Source: Streptomyces sp. APSN-46.1
Lineage (GTDB): Bacteria > Actinomycetota > Actinomycetes > Streptomycetales > Streptomycetaceae
NCBI RefSeq assembly: GCF_022815725.1
Contig: NZ_JALGRF010000011.1
Coordinates: forward strand, 124,001-188,000
Direction of reading: 5' to 3'
Length of the DNA: 64,000 nucleotides
Below the pieces are notes generated by a model. The model was given only the letters and a program-made list of their open reading frames with translations. It had not been told where the DNA came from and ran no database searches. Numbering within the stretch: position 1 is the stretch's first letter; each line of letters begins with the position of its first letter. This document shows, in pieces, positions 35,515 through 43,439 of the stretch. The translations under genes and the position numbers were made by a program.

Positions 35515-36533
35515 GCGGACTCCGGGACCTTCCGGTCGGTCCGCAGGGCCTCCCACAACTGGTCCGCCTGCGGCTGCGCGACGACGACCCGGTTCGGGTC
35601 CACCTTGTCGTAGGCCACCGGCAGCATGATGGTCTCCATGGTGGCCGGGTCCACGCCCTTCATGCTCCGCGCGAAGTCGGACAGCGCGGTGAGCGAGGCC
35701 AGATCGGAGTCCGTGGTCAGCGACTTGGTGGCGGCGTCCGCGAGCTTGTACAGCCGCGCCGGATTGCCGAGGGCGTCCTGCTTCTTCACCTCGGCCAGCA
35801 TCGCCAGCAGGAACTGCTGCTGGAGGCCTATCCGCCCGAGGTCGCTGCCGTCCCCGTAGCCGTAGCGCGTACGGACGAACCGGAGCGAGTCGGTGCCGTT
35901 CAGCCGGTGCGTGCCCGCGTCCAGCTTGAGGCCGCCCTTGGCTCCGCTCATCGGCTTGTCCAGGGTGACGGTGACCCCGCCGAGCGCGTCCACGAGTCCC
36001 TTGAACCCGGCGAAGTCCACCTCGACGAAGTGGTCCACGCGGATCCCGGAGAGCTGCTCCACGGTCTTGACCACACAGGCCGGACCGGCGAGGGAGTAGA
36101 CGGAGTTGAACATGACCCGGTTCGCGGACGGCACGGCCCGGCCGTCCTTGTCCTTGCACTCGGGCCGGGTGATCAGGGTGTCGCGCGGGATGCTCACCGC
36201 GGTCGCCCTGGACCGGCCCTCGGGTATGTGCACGAGCATCGTCGTGTCGGAGCGGGCGCCGCCGACATCGCCGTGGTCGAGGTCCGCGTTGGCCCCGGCC
36301 CGCGAATCCGAGCCGAGCACGAGGACGTTCTGGGCGTTCGGGACCACCTTCGACGGCCGGTTGTCGATCCCGATCGCCTGGTCCAGATCGACGCTGTCGA
36401 TGTTGCCGTTCAGGTGGCCGTACGTCCACCAGCCCGCCCCCGCGGCGCCCAGGCCCAGCACGGCCACCAGCAGAAGGGAGATCCGCAGAACGCGGCGGCC
36501 GCGGCTCCTGGGCCGCACCTGCTTGTCCGTCAT
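35490..36533 (-). CDS. LytR-CpsA-Psr (LCP) family cell-wall glycopolymer ligase
   Basis: LCP proteins attach teichoic-acid-like or other glycopolymers to peptidoglycan on the outer face of the membrane. A basic cytoplasmic tail and one membrane helix (about 17-39) precede the LCP domain with VLVLGSDSRAG, RSDTTMLVHI and SIPRDT, which supply the pyrophosphate-binding Arg and Asp residues. It has 347 aa. The ATG lacks a ribosome site; a TATCAT -10 box ends 8 bases upstream, suggesting a leaderless message. Confidence 0.92.
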   Translation of the reverse strand: MTDKQVRPRSRGRRVLRISLLLVAVLGLGAAGAGWWTYGHLNGNIDSVDLDQAIGIDNRPSKVVPNAQNVLVLGSDSRAGANADLDHGDVGGARSDTTMLVHIPEGRSRATAVSIPRDTLITRPECKDKDGRAVPSANRVMFNSVYSLAGPACVVKTVEQLSGIRVDHFVEVDFAGFKGLVDALGGVTVTLDKPMSGAKGGLKLDAGTHRLNGTDSLRFVRTRYGYGDGSDLGRIGLQQQFLLAMLAEVKKQDALGNPARLYKLADAATKSLTTDSDLASLTALSDFARSMKGVDPATMETIMLPVAYDKVDPNRVVVAQPQADQLWEALRTDRKVPESAKTSPAKG

Positions 36534-36541
36534 GGGGGTGA

Positions 36542-36547
36542 ATGATA
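36542..36547 (-). promoter_or_regulatory. -10 box of a probable leaderless transcript (LCP gene)
   Basis: TATCAT on the minus strand, 8 bases before the LCP start codon, close to the sigma-HrdB consensus. Confidence 0.5.
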
Positions 36548-36564
36548 GACAGACTTTCGAATGG

Positions 36565-36599
36565 CCGAAGCCCGCCCCCGGAAAGGGGGCGGGCTTCGG
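36565..36599 (-). terminator. Terminator of the fadAB operon
   Basis: A perfect 15-bp stem (36565-36579 with 36585-36599) with the loop GGAAA lies 26 bases after the fadB stop on the minus strand and just upstream of the LCP promoter. Confidence 0.8.
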
Positions 36600-36624
36600 T
36601 CTCAGCGCCTGTCCGCGGGGCGGG

Positions 36625-38754
36625 TTACGCCGGGACGCTCGCCACGCCCGGGGCGAGGAACTTCTTGCCGTTCACGCGCTCCGAGATGCCTTCGCGGTCC
36701 AGGTACGGCGTGATGCCGCCCAGGTGGAAGGGCCAGCCGGCGCCCGTGATGAGGCAGAGGTCGATGTCCTGGGCCTCGGCCACGACACCCTCCTCCAGCA
36801 TCAGGCCGATCTCCTGTGCCACCGCGTCCAGGACGCGGTCGCGGACCTGCTGCTCCGTCAGGACGACATCGCCCTGCACCAGGAGGGCGGCGACCTCGGG
36901 GTCCAGCTCCGGCTTGCCGGAATCGTAGACGTAGAAGCCGCGCTTGCCCGCCTTGACGACGGCGGCCAGGTTCGGGGAGACCGTGAAACGCTCCGGGAAG
37001 GCGCGGTTCAGGGTCTCGGAGACGTGCAGACCGATCGCCGGGCCGACGAGCTCCAGCAGCACCAGCGGGGACATCGGCAGGCCGAGCGGCTCGATGGCCT
37101 TCTCCGCCGTGACCACCGGGGTGCCCTCGTCGATGACGTTCTGGATCTCACCCATGAAGCGGGTCAGGATGCGGTTCACGACGAACGCCGGGGCGTCCTT
37201 GGTGAGGACCGCGGTCTTCTTCAGCTTCCTGGCGACACCGAACGCCGTGGCCAGCGAGGCCTCGTCGGTCTGCTCGCCGCGGACGATCTCCAGCAGCGGG
37301 AGGATCGCGACCGGGTTGAAGAAGTGGAAGCCGACCACGCGCTCCGGGTGCTGGAGCTTGGAGGCCATCTCCGACACCGACAGCGAGGAGGTGTTGGTGG
37401 CGAGGATCGCGTGCGCCGGGGCGACCGCCTCGACCTCCGCGAACACCGTCTGCTTGACGGACATCTCCTCGAACACGGCCTCGATGATGAAGTCCGCGTC
37501 CGCGAAGCCCTCGGCCTTGTCGAGCACACCGGTCACCAGGGCGGTCAGGCGGTTGGCCTTGTCCTGGTTGATGCGGCCCTTGCCGAGCAGCTTCTGGATC
37601 TCGGCGTGGACGTAGCCCACACCCTTGTCCACGCGCTCCTGGTCGATGTCGGTGAGGACCACCGGCACCTCCAGGCGGCGCAGGAACAGCAGCGCCAGCT
37701 GCGAGGCCATCAGGCCCGCGCCGACGACGCCGACCTTGGTGACCGGACGGGCCAGGGACTTGTCCGGGGCGCCGGCCGGGCGCTTGGCGCGCTTCTGGAC
37801 CAGGTTGAAGGCGTAGATGCCGGAGCGCAGTTCGCCGCCCATGATGAGGTCGGCGAGCGCGGTGTCCTCGGCGTCGAAGCCGGCCTGGACGTCGCCGTCC
37901 TTGGCCGCGGCGATGATGTCCAGCGCGCGGTAGGCGGCCGGAGCGGCGCCGTGCACCTTGGAGTCCGCGATGGAGCGGCCCTTGGCGACGGCCGCGTCCC
38001 AGGCCTCGCCGCGGTCGACCTCGGCGCGTACGACCTCGGTCTCGCCCCCCAGGACCTTGGCGGTCCACAGGAGGGACTGCTCCAGGAAGTCGGCGCCCTC
38101 GAAGATCGCGTCGGCGATGCCGAGCTCGAAGACCTGCTTGCCCTTGAGCTGCCGGTTCTGGTTCAGCGAGTTCTCGATGATCACCGAGACCGCGCGCTCC
38201 GCGCCGATCAGGTTCGGCAGCAGGGCGCAGCCGCCCCAGCCGGGAACCAGGCCGAGGAAGACCTCGGGCAGCGAGAAGGCCGGGATGGCCTTCGAGACGG
38301 TGCGGTAGGTGCAGTGCAGACCGACCTCGACACCGCCGCCCATCGCCGCGCCGTTGTAGTAGGCGAAGGTGGGGACGGCCAGGGCCGACAGACGCTTGAA
38401 GACGTCGTGGCCGCCCTTGCCGATGGCGAGCGCCTCGTCGTGCTTCTTGAGCAGCTCGACACCCTTGAGGTCGGCGCCGACCGCGAAGATGAACGGCTTT
38501 CCGGTGATGCCCGCGCCGACGATGGAGCCGGCGATGGCCTCCTGCTCGACCTGGTCGATCGCCGCGTTCAGGTTGGCGAGGGACTGCGGGCCGAAGGTGG
38601 TCGGCTTGGTGTGGTCGAAGCCGTTGTCCAGCGTGATGAGCGCGAAGCGCCCCGCGCCGAACGGCAGGTCCAGGTGGCGGACGTGCGCGGACGTGACGAC
38701 CTCGTCCGGGAACAGCTCGGCCGCGCCCTTCAGGAGCTCAGCGGTGGTGCTCAC
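36625..38754 (-). CDS. fadB: Multifunctional fatty-acid oxidation protein (enoyl-CoA hydratase / 3-hydroxyacyl-CoA dehydrogenase)
   Basis: This enzyme hydrates enoyl-CoA and oxidises the resulting 3-hydroxyacyl-CoA in beta-oxidation. Residues 1-190 are the crotonase domain (GADLKG, AMGGGVEVGLHC, SLPEVFLGLVPGWGG with the catalytic Glu). From about 340 comes the NAD-binding dehydrogenase domain (VGVVGAGLMASQLAL, VGFHFFNPV, ATNTSSLSVSEMA). It has 709 aa. GTG 38754 overlaps the stop of the thiolase gene (GTGA); the frame continues upstream through that gene, but this start gives the normal N-terminus. With the thiolase it forms the trifunctional beta-oxidation module. Confidence 0.93.
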   Translation of the reverse strand: MSTTAELLKGAAELFPDEVVTSAHVRHLDLPFGAGRFALITLDNGFDHTKPTTFGPQSLANLNAAIDQVEQEAIAGSIVGAGITGKPFIFAVGADLKGVELLKKHDEALAIGKGGHDVFKRLSALAVPTFAYYNGAAMGGGVEVGLHCTYRTVSKAIPAFSLPEVFLGLVPGWGGCALLPNLIGAERAVSVIIENSLNQNRQLKGKQVFELGIADAIFEGADFLEQSLLWTAKVLGGETEVVRAEVDRGEAWDAAVAKGRSIADSKVHGAAPAAYRALDIIAAAKDGDVQAGFDAEDTALADLIMGGELRSGIYAFNLVQKRAKRPAGAPDKSLARPVTKVGVVGAGLMASQLALLFLRRLEVPVVLTDIDQERVDKGVGYVHAEIQKLLGKGRINQDKANRLTALVTGVLDKAEGFADADFIIEAVFEEMSVKQTVFAEVEAVAPAHAILATNTSSLSVSEMASKLQHPERVVGFHFFNPVAILPLLEIVRGEQTDEASLATAFGVARKLKKTAVLTKDAPAFVVNRILTRFMGEIQNVIDEGTPVVTAEKAIEPLGLPMSPLVLLELVGPAIGLHVSETLNRAFPERFTVSPNLAAVVKAGKRGFYVYDSGKPELDPEVAALLVQGDVVLTEQQVRDRVLDAVAQEIGLMLEEGVVAEAQDIDLCLITGAGWPFHLGGITPYLDREGISERVNGKKFLAPGVASVPA

Positions 38755-39977
38755 TTGGAGTCTCCCTCGGCGTTGAAGTTCGGGTTCTCCCAGATGACCG
38801 TGGCGCCCATGCCGAAGCCGACGCACATGGTGGTCAGGCCGTAGCGGACGTGCGGCTGCTCCTCGAACTGGCGGGCCAGCTGCATCATCAGACGGACGCC
38901 GGAGGAGGCGAGCGGGTGACCGTAGGCGATGGCGCCGCCGTACTGGTTCACGCGGGCGTCGTCGTCGGCGATGCCGTAGTGCTCCAGGAACGCGAGGACC
39001 TGGATGGCGAAGGCCTCGTTGATCTCGAAGAGGCCGATGTCCTCGATCGAGAGACCGGCCTGGGCGAGGGCCTTCTCGGTGGCCGGGATCGGGCCGTAGC
39101 CCATGACCTCCGGCTCGACACCCGCGAAGGAGTACGAGACGAGGCGCATCTTGACCGGGAGGTTGTTCTCGCGGGCGAAGTCCTCGGACGCGATGATCGC
39201 GGCGGTGGCACCGTCGTTGAGACCGGCGGCGTTGCCCGCGGTGACCCGGCCGTGGGTACGGAACGGGGTCTTCAGGTTCGCCAGGTTCTCCAGCGTGGTG
39301 CCCGGGCGCATCGGCTCGTCGGAGGTGACCAGGCCCCAGCCCGTCTCGCCGACCGCCTCGTTGGTGTTGCGCACCGAGATCGGGACCAGGTCCTGCTGGA
39401 TCTTGCCGTCGGCGTACGCCTTGGCGGCCTTCTCCTGCGAGCGCACGGCGTACTCGTCGGCGCGGAGCTTGGTGATCGTCGGGTACCGGTCGTGCAGGTT
39501 CTCGGCGGTCATGCCCATGAACAGGGCGGACTCGTCGACCAGCTTCTCGGAGACGAAGCGCGGGTTCGGGTCGACGCCCTCGCCCATGGGGTGGCGGCCC
39601 ATGTGCTCGACACCGCCGGCGAGGGCGACGTCGTACGCACCGAAGGCCACGCCGCCCGCGACGGCGGTCACGGCGGTCAGCGCGCCGGCGCACATGCGGT
39701 CGATCGAGTAGCCCGGGACGGACTGCGGGAGGCCCGCGAGGATGCCGGCCGTACGGCCCAGCGTGAGGCCCTGGTCACCGATCTGCGTGGTCGCGGCGAT
39801 GGCGACCTCGTCGATCTTCTTGGGGTCCAGGTCCGGGTTGCGGCGCAGCAGCTCCCGGATCGCCTTCACGACGAGGTCGTCGGCGCGGGTCTCGTGGTAG
39901 ATGCCCTTCGGGCCCGCCTTGCCGAACGGGGTGCGGACGCCGTCGACGAAGACGACGTCCCTGACGGTACGAGGCAC
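38751..39977 (-). CDS. fadA: Acetyl-CoA acyltransferase (thiolase)
   Basis: This enzyme performs the thiolytic step of beta-oxidation. The acyl-accepting Cys is in DRMCAGALTAV (about residue 90), the catalytic His in GGAIAYGHPLASSG and the second Cys in TMCVGFGMG near the C-terminus. It has 408 aa, a normal length. GTG 39977 follows GGAGGAG; an in-frame ATG at 40007 is the alternative. It is the first gene of a two-gene operon with fadB, and a palindromic operator candidate lies 62 bases upstream. Confidence 0.93.
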   Translation of the reverse strand: MPRTVRDVVFVDGVRTPFGKAGPKGIYHETRADDLVVKAIRELLRRNPDLDPKKIDEVAIAATTQIGDQGLTLGRTAGILAGLPQSVPGYSIDRMCAGALTAVTAVAGGVAFGAYDVALAGGVEHMGRHPMGEGVDPNPRFVSEKLVDESALFMGMTAENLHDRYPTITKLRADEYAVRSQEKAAKAYADGKIQQDLVPISVRNTNEAVGETGWGLVTSDEPMRPGTTLENLANLKTPFRTHGRVTAGNAAGLNDGATAAIIASEDFARENNLPVKMRLVSYSFAGVEPEVMGYGPIPATEKALAQAGLSIEDIGLFEINEAFAIQVLAFLEHYGIADDDARVNQYGGAIAYGHPLASSGVRLMMQLARQFEEQPHVRYGLTTMCVGFGMGATVIWENPNFNAEGDSK

Positions 39978-40038
39978 GTTGGCTCTCCTCCAGGTGCGGG
40001 TGTGCACTGCTGCGCGGGGGCGCGTTCGGCAGAGTTGC

Positions 40039-40052
40039 TGAGCGCCCGCTCA
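40039..40052. promoter_or_regulatory. Palindromic operator candidate upstream of fadA
   Basis: TGAGCG-CC-CGCTCA is a 14-bp palindrome placed 8 bases downstream of a TAGCAT -10-like hexamer (40061-40066, minus strand), so it would overlap the transcription start. The form suits a TetR-family fatty-acid regulator. Confidence 0.5.
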
Positions 40053-40148
40053 CCCGACCCATGCTACTTGCGGGTAACCAATGTGCACACCCCCTCCCCG
40101 AGGAGCGGCGAACGTCACATCCCGGCGCCTGTGACAGCGGCGACGAGA

Positions 40149-40177
40149 AGAGCCCCCGGCCGGTGGCCGGGGGCTCT
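40149..40177 (-). terminator. Terminator after the RNase D gene
   Basis: A perfect 13-bp stem (40149-40161 with 40165-40177) with a 3-base loop lies 20 bases beyond the stop on the minus strand. Confidence 0.75.
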
Positions 40178-40196
40178 CTCTGGTCGTGCCGTGCGC

Positions 40197-41489
40197 TCAG
40201 GCGGTCACGGCCAGGGCCTCGACCAGCGCCGGGGTCACCTGCTCGATCTGCCAGGGGCGGGCGCCGTAGCCCGCCAGGGTCTCCGCCACCGCGTCCGCGT
40301 CGAGCCGCAGCGGCGGCTCCCAGCACAGGCGGCGGACGGTGTCCGGGGTGATCAGGTTCTCCTGGGGCAGGTTCAGCCCCTCCGCCAGGGCGGAGACGGC
40401 CGTGCGCGCCGCCGCCAGCCGGGCCGCGGCCACCGGGTCCTTGTCCGCCCAGGAGCGCGGCGGCGGCGGACCCGCCGGGGTCGCCCCCGGCTGCGGAAGC
40501 TCGTTCTCGGGCAGGGCCTTCGCCCGCTCCACGGCGGCCATCCACTGCTCCAGCTGGCGCCGCCCCATCCGCTGCCCGTAACCGGGCAGGGCCGACAGCG
40601 CCTGCGCGTTCAACGGCATGGCCAGGGCCGCCTCGACGATCGCCGCGTCACCCAGCACCTTGCCCGGTGACACGTCGCGCCGCTGGGCGATCCGGTCCCG
40701 GGACTCCCACAGCTCCCGGACCACGGCCATCTGCCGGCGCCGGCGCACCTTGTGCATCCCGGACGTACGGCGCCACGGGTCCTTGCGCGGCGGGGCCGGC
40801 GGGGCGGCGGCGATGGCGTCGAACTCCTGGCGGGCCCATTCCAGCTTGCCCTGCCGGTCCAGCTCCTTCTCCAGCGCGTCCCGCAGGTCCACGAGCAGCT
40901 CGACGTCCAGGGCGGCGTAGCGCAGCCACGGCTCGGGGAGCGGCCGGGTGGACCAGTCGACGGCCGAGTGGCCCTTCTCCAGCACGTACCCGAGCACGCC
41001 CTCGACCATCGCGCCGAGACCCACGCGCGGGAATCCCGCCAGGCGGCCGGCGAGCTCGGTGTCGAACAGGGAGGTGGGCGCCATGCCTATGTCGCGCAGG
41101 CACGGCAGGTCCTGGGTGGCGGCGTGCAGGATCCACTCGGTGCCGGACAGGGCGTCGCCCAGCGTGGAGAGGTCGGGACAGCCCACCGGGTCGATGAGCG
41201 CGGATCCCGCCCCCTCGCGGCGCAGCTGCACCAGGTAGGCGCGCTGGCCGTAGCGGTATCCGGAGGCGCGTTCGGCGTCGACGGCGACGGGGCCGGTGCC
41301 CGCGGCGAAGGCCGCGACCACCCGGGCGAGCGCGTCGGCGTCGGCGACCACGGGGGGAATCCCCTCGCGCGGTTCGAGCAGGGGGACGGGCAGGGGGATG
41401 GGCAGCCCATCGGACGAAACCATGTCGTCCGGGGGGCCGCCCCCGGTGGTGGTGCGCAGGTCTGCTGCGGTCTCTTGGGCGTCGGTCAC
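40197..41489 (-). CDS. RNase D-like 3'-5' exoribonuclease with HRDC domain
   Basis: This is a DEDD-superfamily exonuclease expected to trim structured RNA 3' ends. The first metal pair is in VAVDAERA, the second acidic residue in LHAATQDLPCL and the final Tyr/Asp in LRYAALDVELL. An HRDC nucleic-acid-binding domain follows (VVRELWESRDRIAQRRDVSPGKVL). It has 430 aa from GTG 41489; ATG 41510 gives seven more residues and cannot be excluded, because neither has a good ribosome site. Confidence 0.9.
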   Translation of the reverse strand: MTDAQETAADLRTTTGGGPPDDMVSSDGLPIPLPVPLLEPREGIPPVVADADALARVVAAFAAGTGPVAVDAERASGYRYGQRAYLVQLRREGAGSALIDPVGCPDLSTLGDALSGTEWILHAATQDLPCLRDIGMAPTSLFDTELAGRLAGFPRVGLGAMVEGVLGYVLEKGHSAVDWSTRPLPEPWLRYAALDVELLVDLRDALEKELDRQGKLEWARQEFDAIAAAPPAPPRKDPWRRTSGMHKVRRRRQMAVVRELWESRDRIAQRRDVSPGKVLGDAAIVEAALAMPLNAQALSALPGYGQRMGRRQLEQWMAAVERAKALPENELPQPGATPAGPPPPRSWADKDPVAAARLAAARTAVSALAEGLNLPQENLITPDTVRRLCWEPPLRLDADAVAETLAGYGARPWQIEQVTPALVEALAVTA

Positions 41490-41621
41490 CGGTCCAGGGT
41501 ATCCGTGCATACGAGGCGCCCGTCGCCGGAACGTTCCGGCGACGGGCGCGAGGTGGACGTACGGACGTTCCCCCGGGTTCCCCGGCCGTTGGCCGGGGCC
41601 CCGGGGAAAGGCCTCAAGGCC

Positions 41622-42284
41622 TCAGTGGATGATCCCGGTCCGCAGTGCGACGGCGACCATTCCGGCGCGGTCGCCGGTGCCCAGCTTGCGGGCGATCCGG
41701 GCGAGGTGGGACTTGACGGTCAGGGCGGACAGGCCCATCGAGACGCCGATGGCCTTGTTGGACTGGCCCTCCGCGACGAGGCGCAGGACCTCGACCTCGC
41801 GGCCGGAGAGCTCGCGGTAGCCGCCCGGGTGGCTCGGGGCACCCGGGGGGCGGCGGTGCATACGGGCGGCGGCGGCGCCGATGGGGGCGGCGCCGGGCCG
41901 GTTGGGAAGCCCGATGTTGGTCCGCGTGCCGGTGACGACGTAGCCCTTCACTCCGCCCGCGAGGGCGTTGCGTACGGCGCCGATGTCGTCGGCGGCGGAC
42001 AGGGCCAGGCCGTTCGGCCAGCCCGCGGCGCGGGTCTCGGAGAGCAGGGTGAGACCGGAACCGTCGGGCAGGTGGACGTCGGCCACGCAGATGTCGCGCG
42101 GGCTTCCGACGCGGGGGCGGGCCTCCGCGATGGACGACGCCTCGATGACGTCACGTACTCCGAGGGCCCACAGATGGCGGGTCACGGTGGAGCGGACGCG
42201 CGGGTCGGCTACGACGACCATGGCCGTCGGCTTGTTCGGGCGGTAGGCGACCAGGCTTGCGGGCTGCTCGAGAAGAACGGACAC
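41622..42284 (-). CDS. Orphan response regulator with LuxR-type HTH
   Basis: This is a probable transcription regulator. Residues 20-125 resemble a receiver domain with the phospho-acceptor position in ICVADVHLPDGSG and a Lys in GGVKGYVV, but the usual acidic pair near the N-terminus is reduced to a single Asp (VVVADPR). A linker of about 30 residues leads to a LuxR HTH (LSGREVEVLRLVAEGQSNKAIGVSMGLSALTVKSHLARIARKLG). GTG 42284 has an AGGAGG ribosome site. No histidine kinase is adjacent. The incomplete acidic pocket suggests phosphorylation-independent or atypical control. Confidence 0.88.
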   Translation of the reverse strand: MSVLLEQPASLVAYRPNKPTAMVVVADPRVRSTVTRHLWALGVRDVIEASSIAEARPRVGSPRDICVADVHLPDGSGLTLLSETRAAGWPNGLALSAADDIGAVRNALAGGVKGYVVTGTRTNIGLPNRPGAAPIGAAAARMHRRPPGAPSHPGGYRELSGREVEVLRLVAEGQSNKAIGVSMGLSALTVKSHLARIARKLGTGDRAGMVAVALRTGIIH

Positions 42285-42493
42285 CTAGGCCTCCTGGGGG
42301 AGTGGCGGGACGGCCGGCTCGGGGAAGGAAGCCGGTGCGAACCGTGCGGATGGTCACTGACTCCTTCGGCACGTCACCCGCCCGGCTTTAGGGAATGATC
42401 ACGATTTGGTGAGTAACAATTCGGGCAATTCGGACGCACGATCGATCATCGGGTGATCAGAAGCCCACAACGGGCGTTCCGTTCCGGTACCCC

Positions 42494-42529
42494 GTTGCGG
42501 GCTCGATCGGTGTTGCGGGTTCGATCGGT
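42494..42529 (+). repeat. Two tandem 18-bp repeats
   Basis: GTTGCGGGCTCGATCGGT is followed directly by GTTGCGGGTTCGATCGGT, one base different. Confidence 0.75.
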
Positions 42530-42561
42530 CGCACCGGTCGCACCGCGTCCCGGGGCCCCGT

Positions 42562-42604
42562 GCCCGCGTGCCCGGCGCCCGCGTGCCCGGCGCCCGCGTG
42601 TCCG
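42562..42604 (+). repeat. Tandem 15-bp repeats, about 2.8 copies
   Basis: GCCCGCGTGCCCGGC occurs twice head to tail (42562-42576 and 42577-42591) and then as a diverging partial copy. Confidence 0.75.
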
Positions 42605-42691
42605 TCCGGACGCGCGTCCGGACCGCGGACCTCATCGGCCGCGCGGGGCACGCCGTACGGCTCAGGGCTTACGGCGCCTGCGGCTCCGCGG

Positions 42692-43348
42692 CTACGGGTG
42701 GTGCGGACCGCGCCGCTGCGGCAGGGAGACCACGCCCGTGCCGGCGTCCGTCGGCCCGGCCGGCGGCAGCCCCGCGATCTGGCACAGCAGCTCGCACCAC
42801 GCGGACAGGTGCGCCGAGGTGTCCGGGACCCCGCCCACCCCCTCGCGCGGCGTCCACGAGGCTCTGATCTCGATCTGGGTGGCCGGCCGCCGCTCCGCGA
42901 GACCGCCGAAGTAGTGCGAGCTCGCCATGGTCACGGTCCCGCTCGCCTCCCCGTACGTCAGCCCGCGCGCGTCCAGCGCCCCCGTCAGCCAGGACCAGCA
43001 CACCTCGGGGAGCAGCGGATCCGCGGCCATCTCCGGCTCCAGCTCCGCCCGTACGAGCGTCACCAGCCGGAACGTCCCGTGCCAGGCGTCGTGCCCGTCC
43101 GGGTCGTGGAGCAGGATCAGCCGGCCGTCGGCCAGATCGTCCTCGCCGTCCACGACGGCCGCCTCCAGCGCGTACGCGTGCGGCGCGAGTCTCTGGGGCG
43201 GCTTGGTGGGGTCGATCTCGATGCCCGGCCGCAGCCGCGCCTTCTTCAAGCCGTCGACCGCCCGCCGGAACGGGAGCGGGACGGAGCTCTCCTTCGCGCT
43301 GTCCATACCGTCAGCGCCATCTGAAAATCGTCCCTGAGCCGCAGCCAT
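42692..43348 (-). CDS. DUF3000 family protein
   Basis: This is a conserved actinobacterial protein of unknown function. Recognisable DUF3000 segments are LPFRRAVDGLKKARLRPGIEIDP, RLAPHAYALEAAV, the DARGLTYGEASGTVTMASSHYFGGL stretch and AHLSAWCELLCQIAGLPP. It has 218 aa, no signal and no membrane helix. ATG 43348 is preceded at 7 bases by a TAGTCT -10 box and no ribosome site, so the message is probably leaderless; an internal ATG at 43306 is less likely. It diverges from hemE, a neighbourhood conserved in Streptomyces as I recall. Confidence 0.85.
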   Translation of the reverse strand: MAAAQGRFSDGADGMDSAKESSVPLPFRRAVDGLKKARLRPGIEIDPTKPPQRLAPHAYALEAAVVDGEDDLADGRLILLHDPDGHDAWHGTFRLVTLVRAELEPEMAADPLLPEVCWSWLTGALDARGLTYGEASGTVTMASSHYFGGLAERRPATQIEIRASWTPREGVGGVPDTSAHLSAWCELLCQIAGLPPAGPTDAGTGVVSLPQRRGPHHP

Positions 43349-43355
43349 GCGGGGA

Positions 43356-43361
43356 AGACTA
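43356..43361 (-). promoter_or_regulatory. -10 box of a probable leaderless transcript (DUF3000 gene)
   Basis: TAGTCT on the minus strand ends 7 bases before the ATG at 43348. Confidence 0.5.
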
Positions 43362-43439
43362 GGCGGAATGAGCGCCCCCACGGCGCAGGGACACCCGCGC
43401 CGGGTCGGGCACTTCTTCATACGTGCGAAGATTTGGGTC

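Larger units (their letters stand above)
42285..42691. other. Intergenic region, 407 bases, with tandem repeats
   Basis: The first 150 bases hold the promoter region of the LuxR regulator: an AT-rich patch around 42390-42430 with TTGTTA and several GATC-containing motifs. The rest holds a tandem pair of 18-bp repeats (42494-42529) and nearly three copies of a 15-bp repeat (42562-42604). I see no convincing gene. Confidence 0.5.

Noticed and set aside
36625..39693. A single 1022-codon fadB frame including the thiolase region
   Set aside because: The upstream part is the thiolase gene read in another frame; GTG 38754 in a GTGA overlap gives the normal FadB start.
42399..42635. A 78-codon minus-strand gene in the gap upstream of the LuxR regulator
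   Set aside because: The Arg/Thr/Gly repeats come from the tandem DNA repeat and no ribosome site is present.
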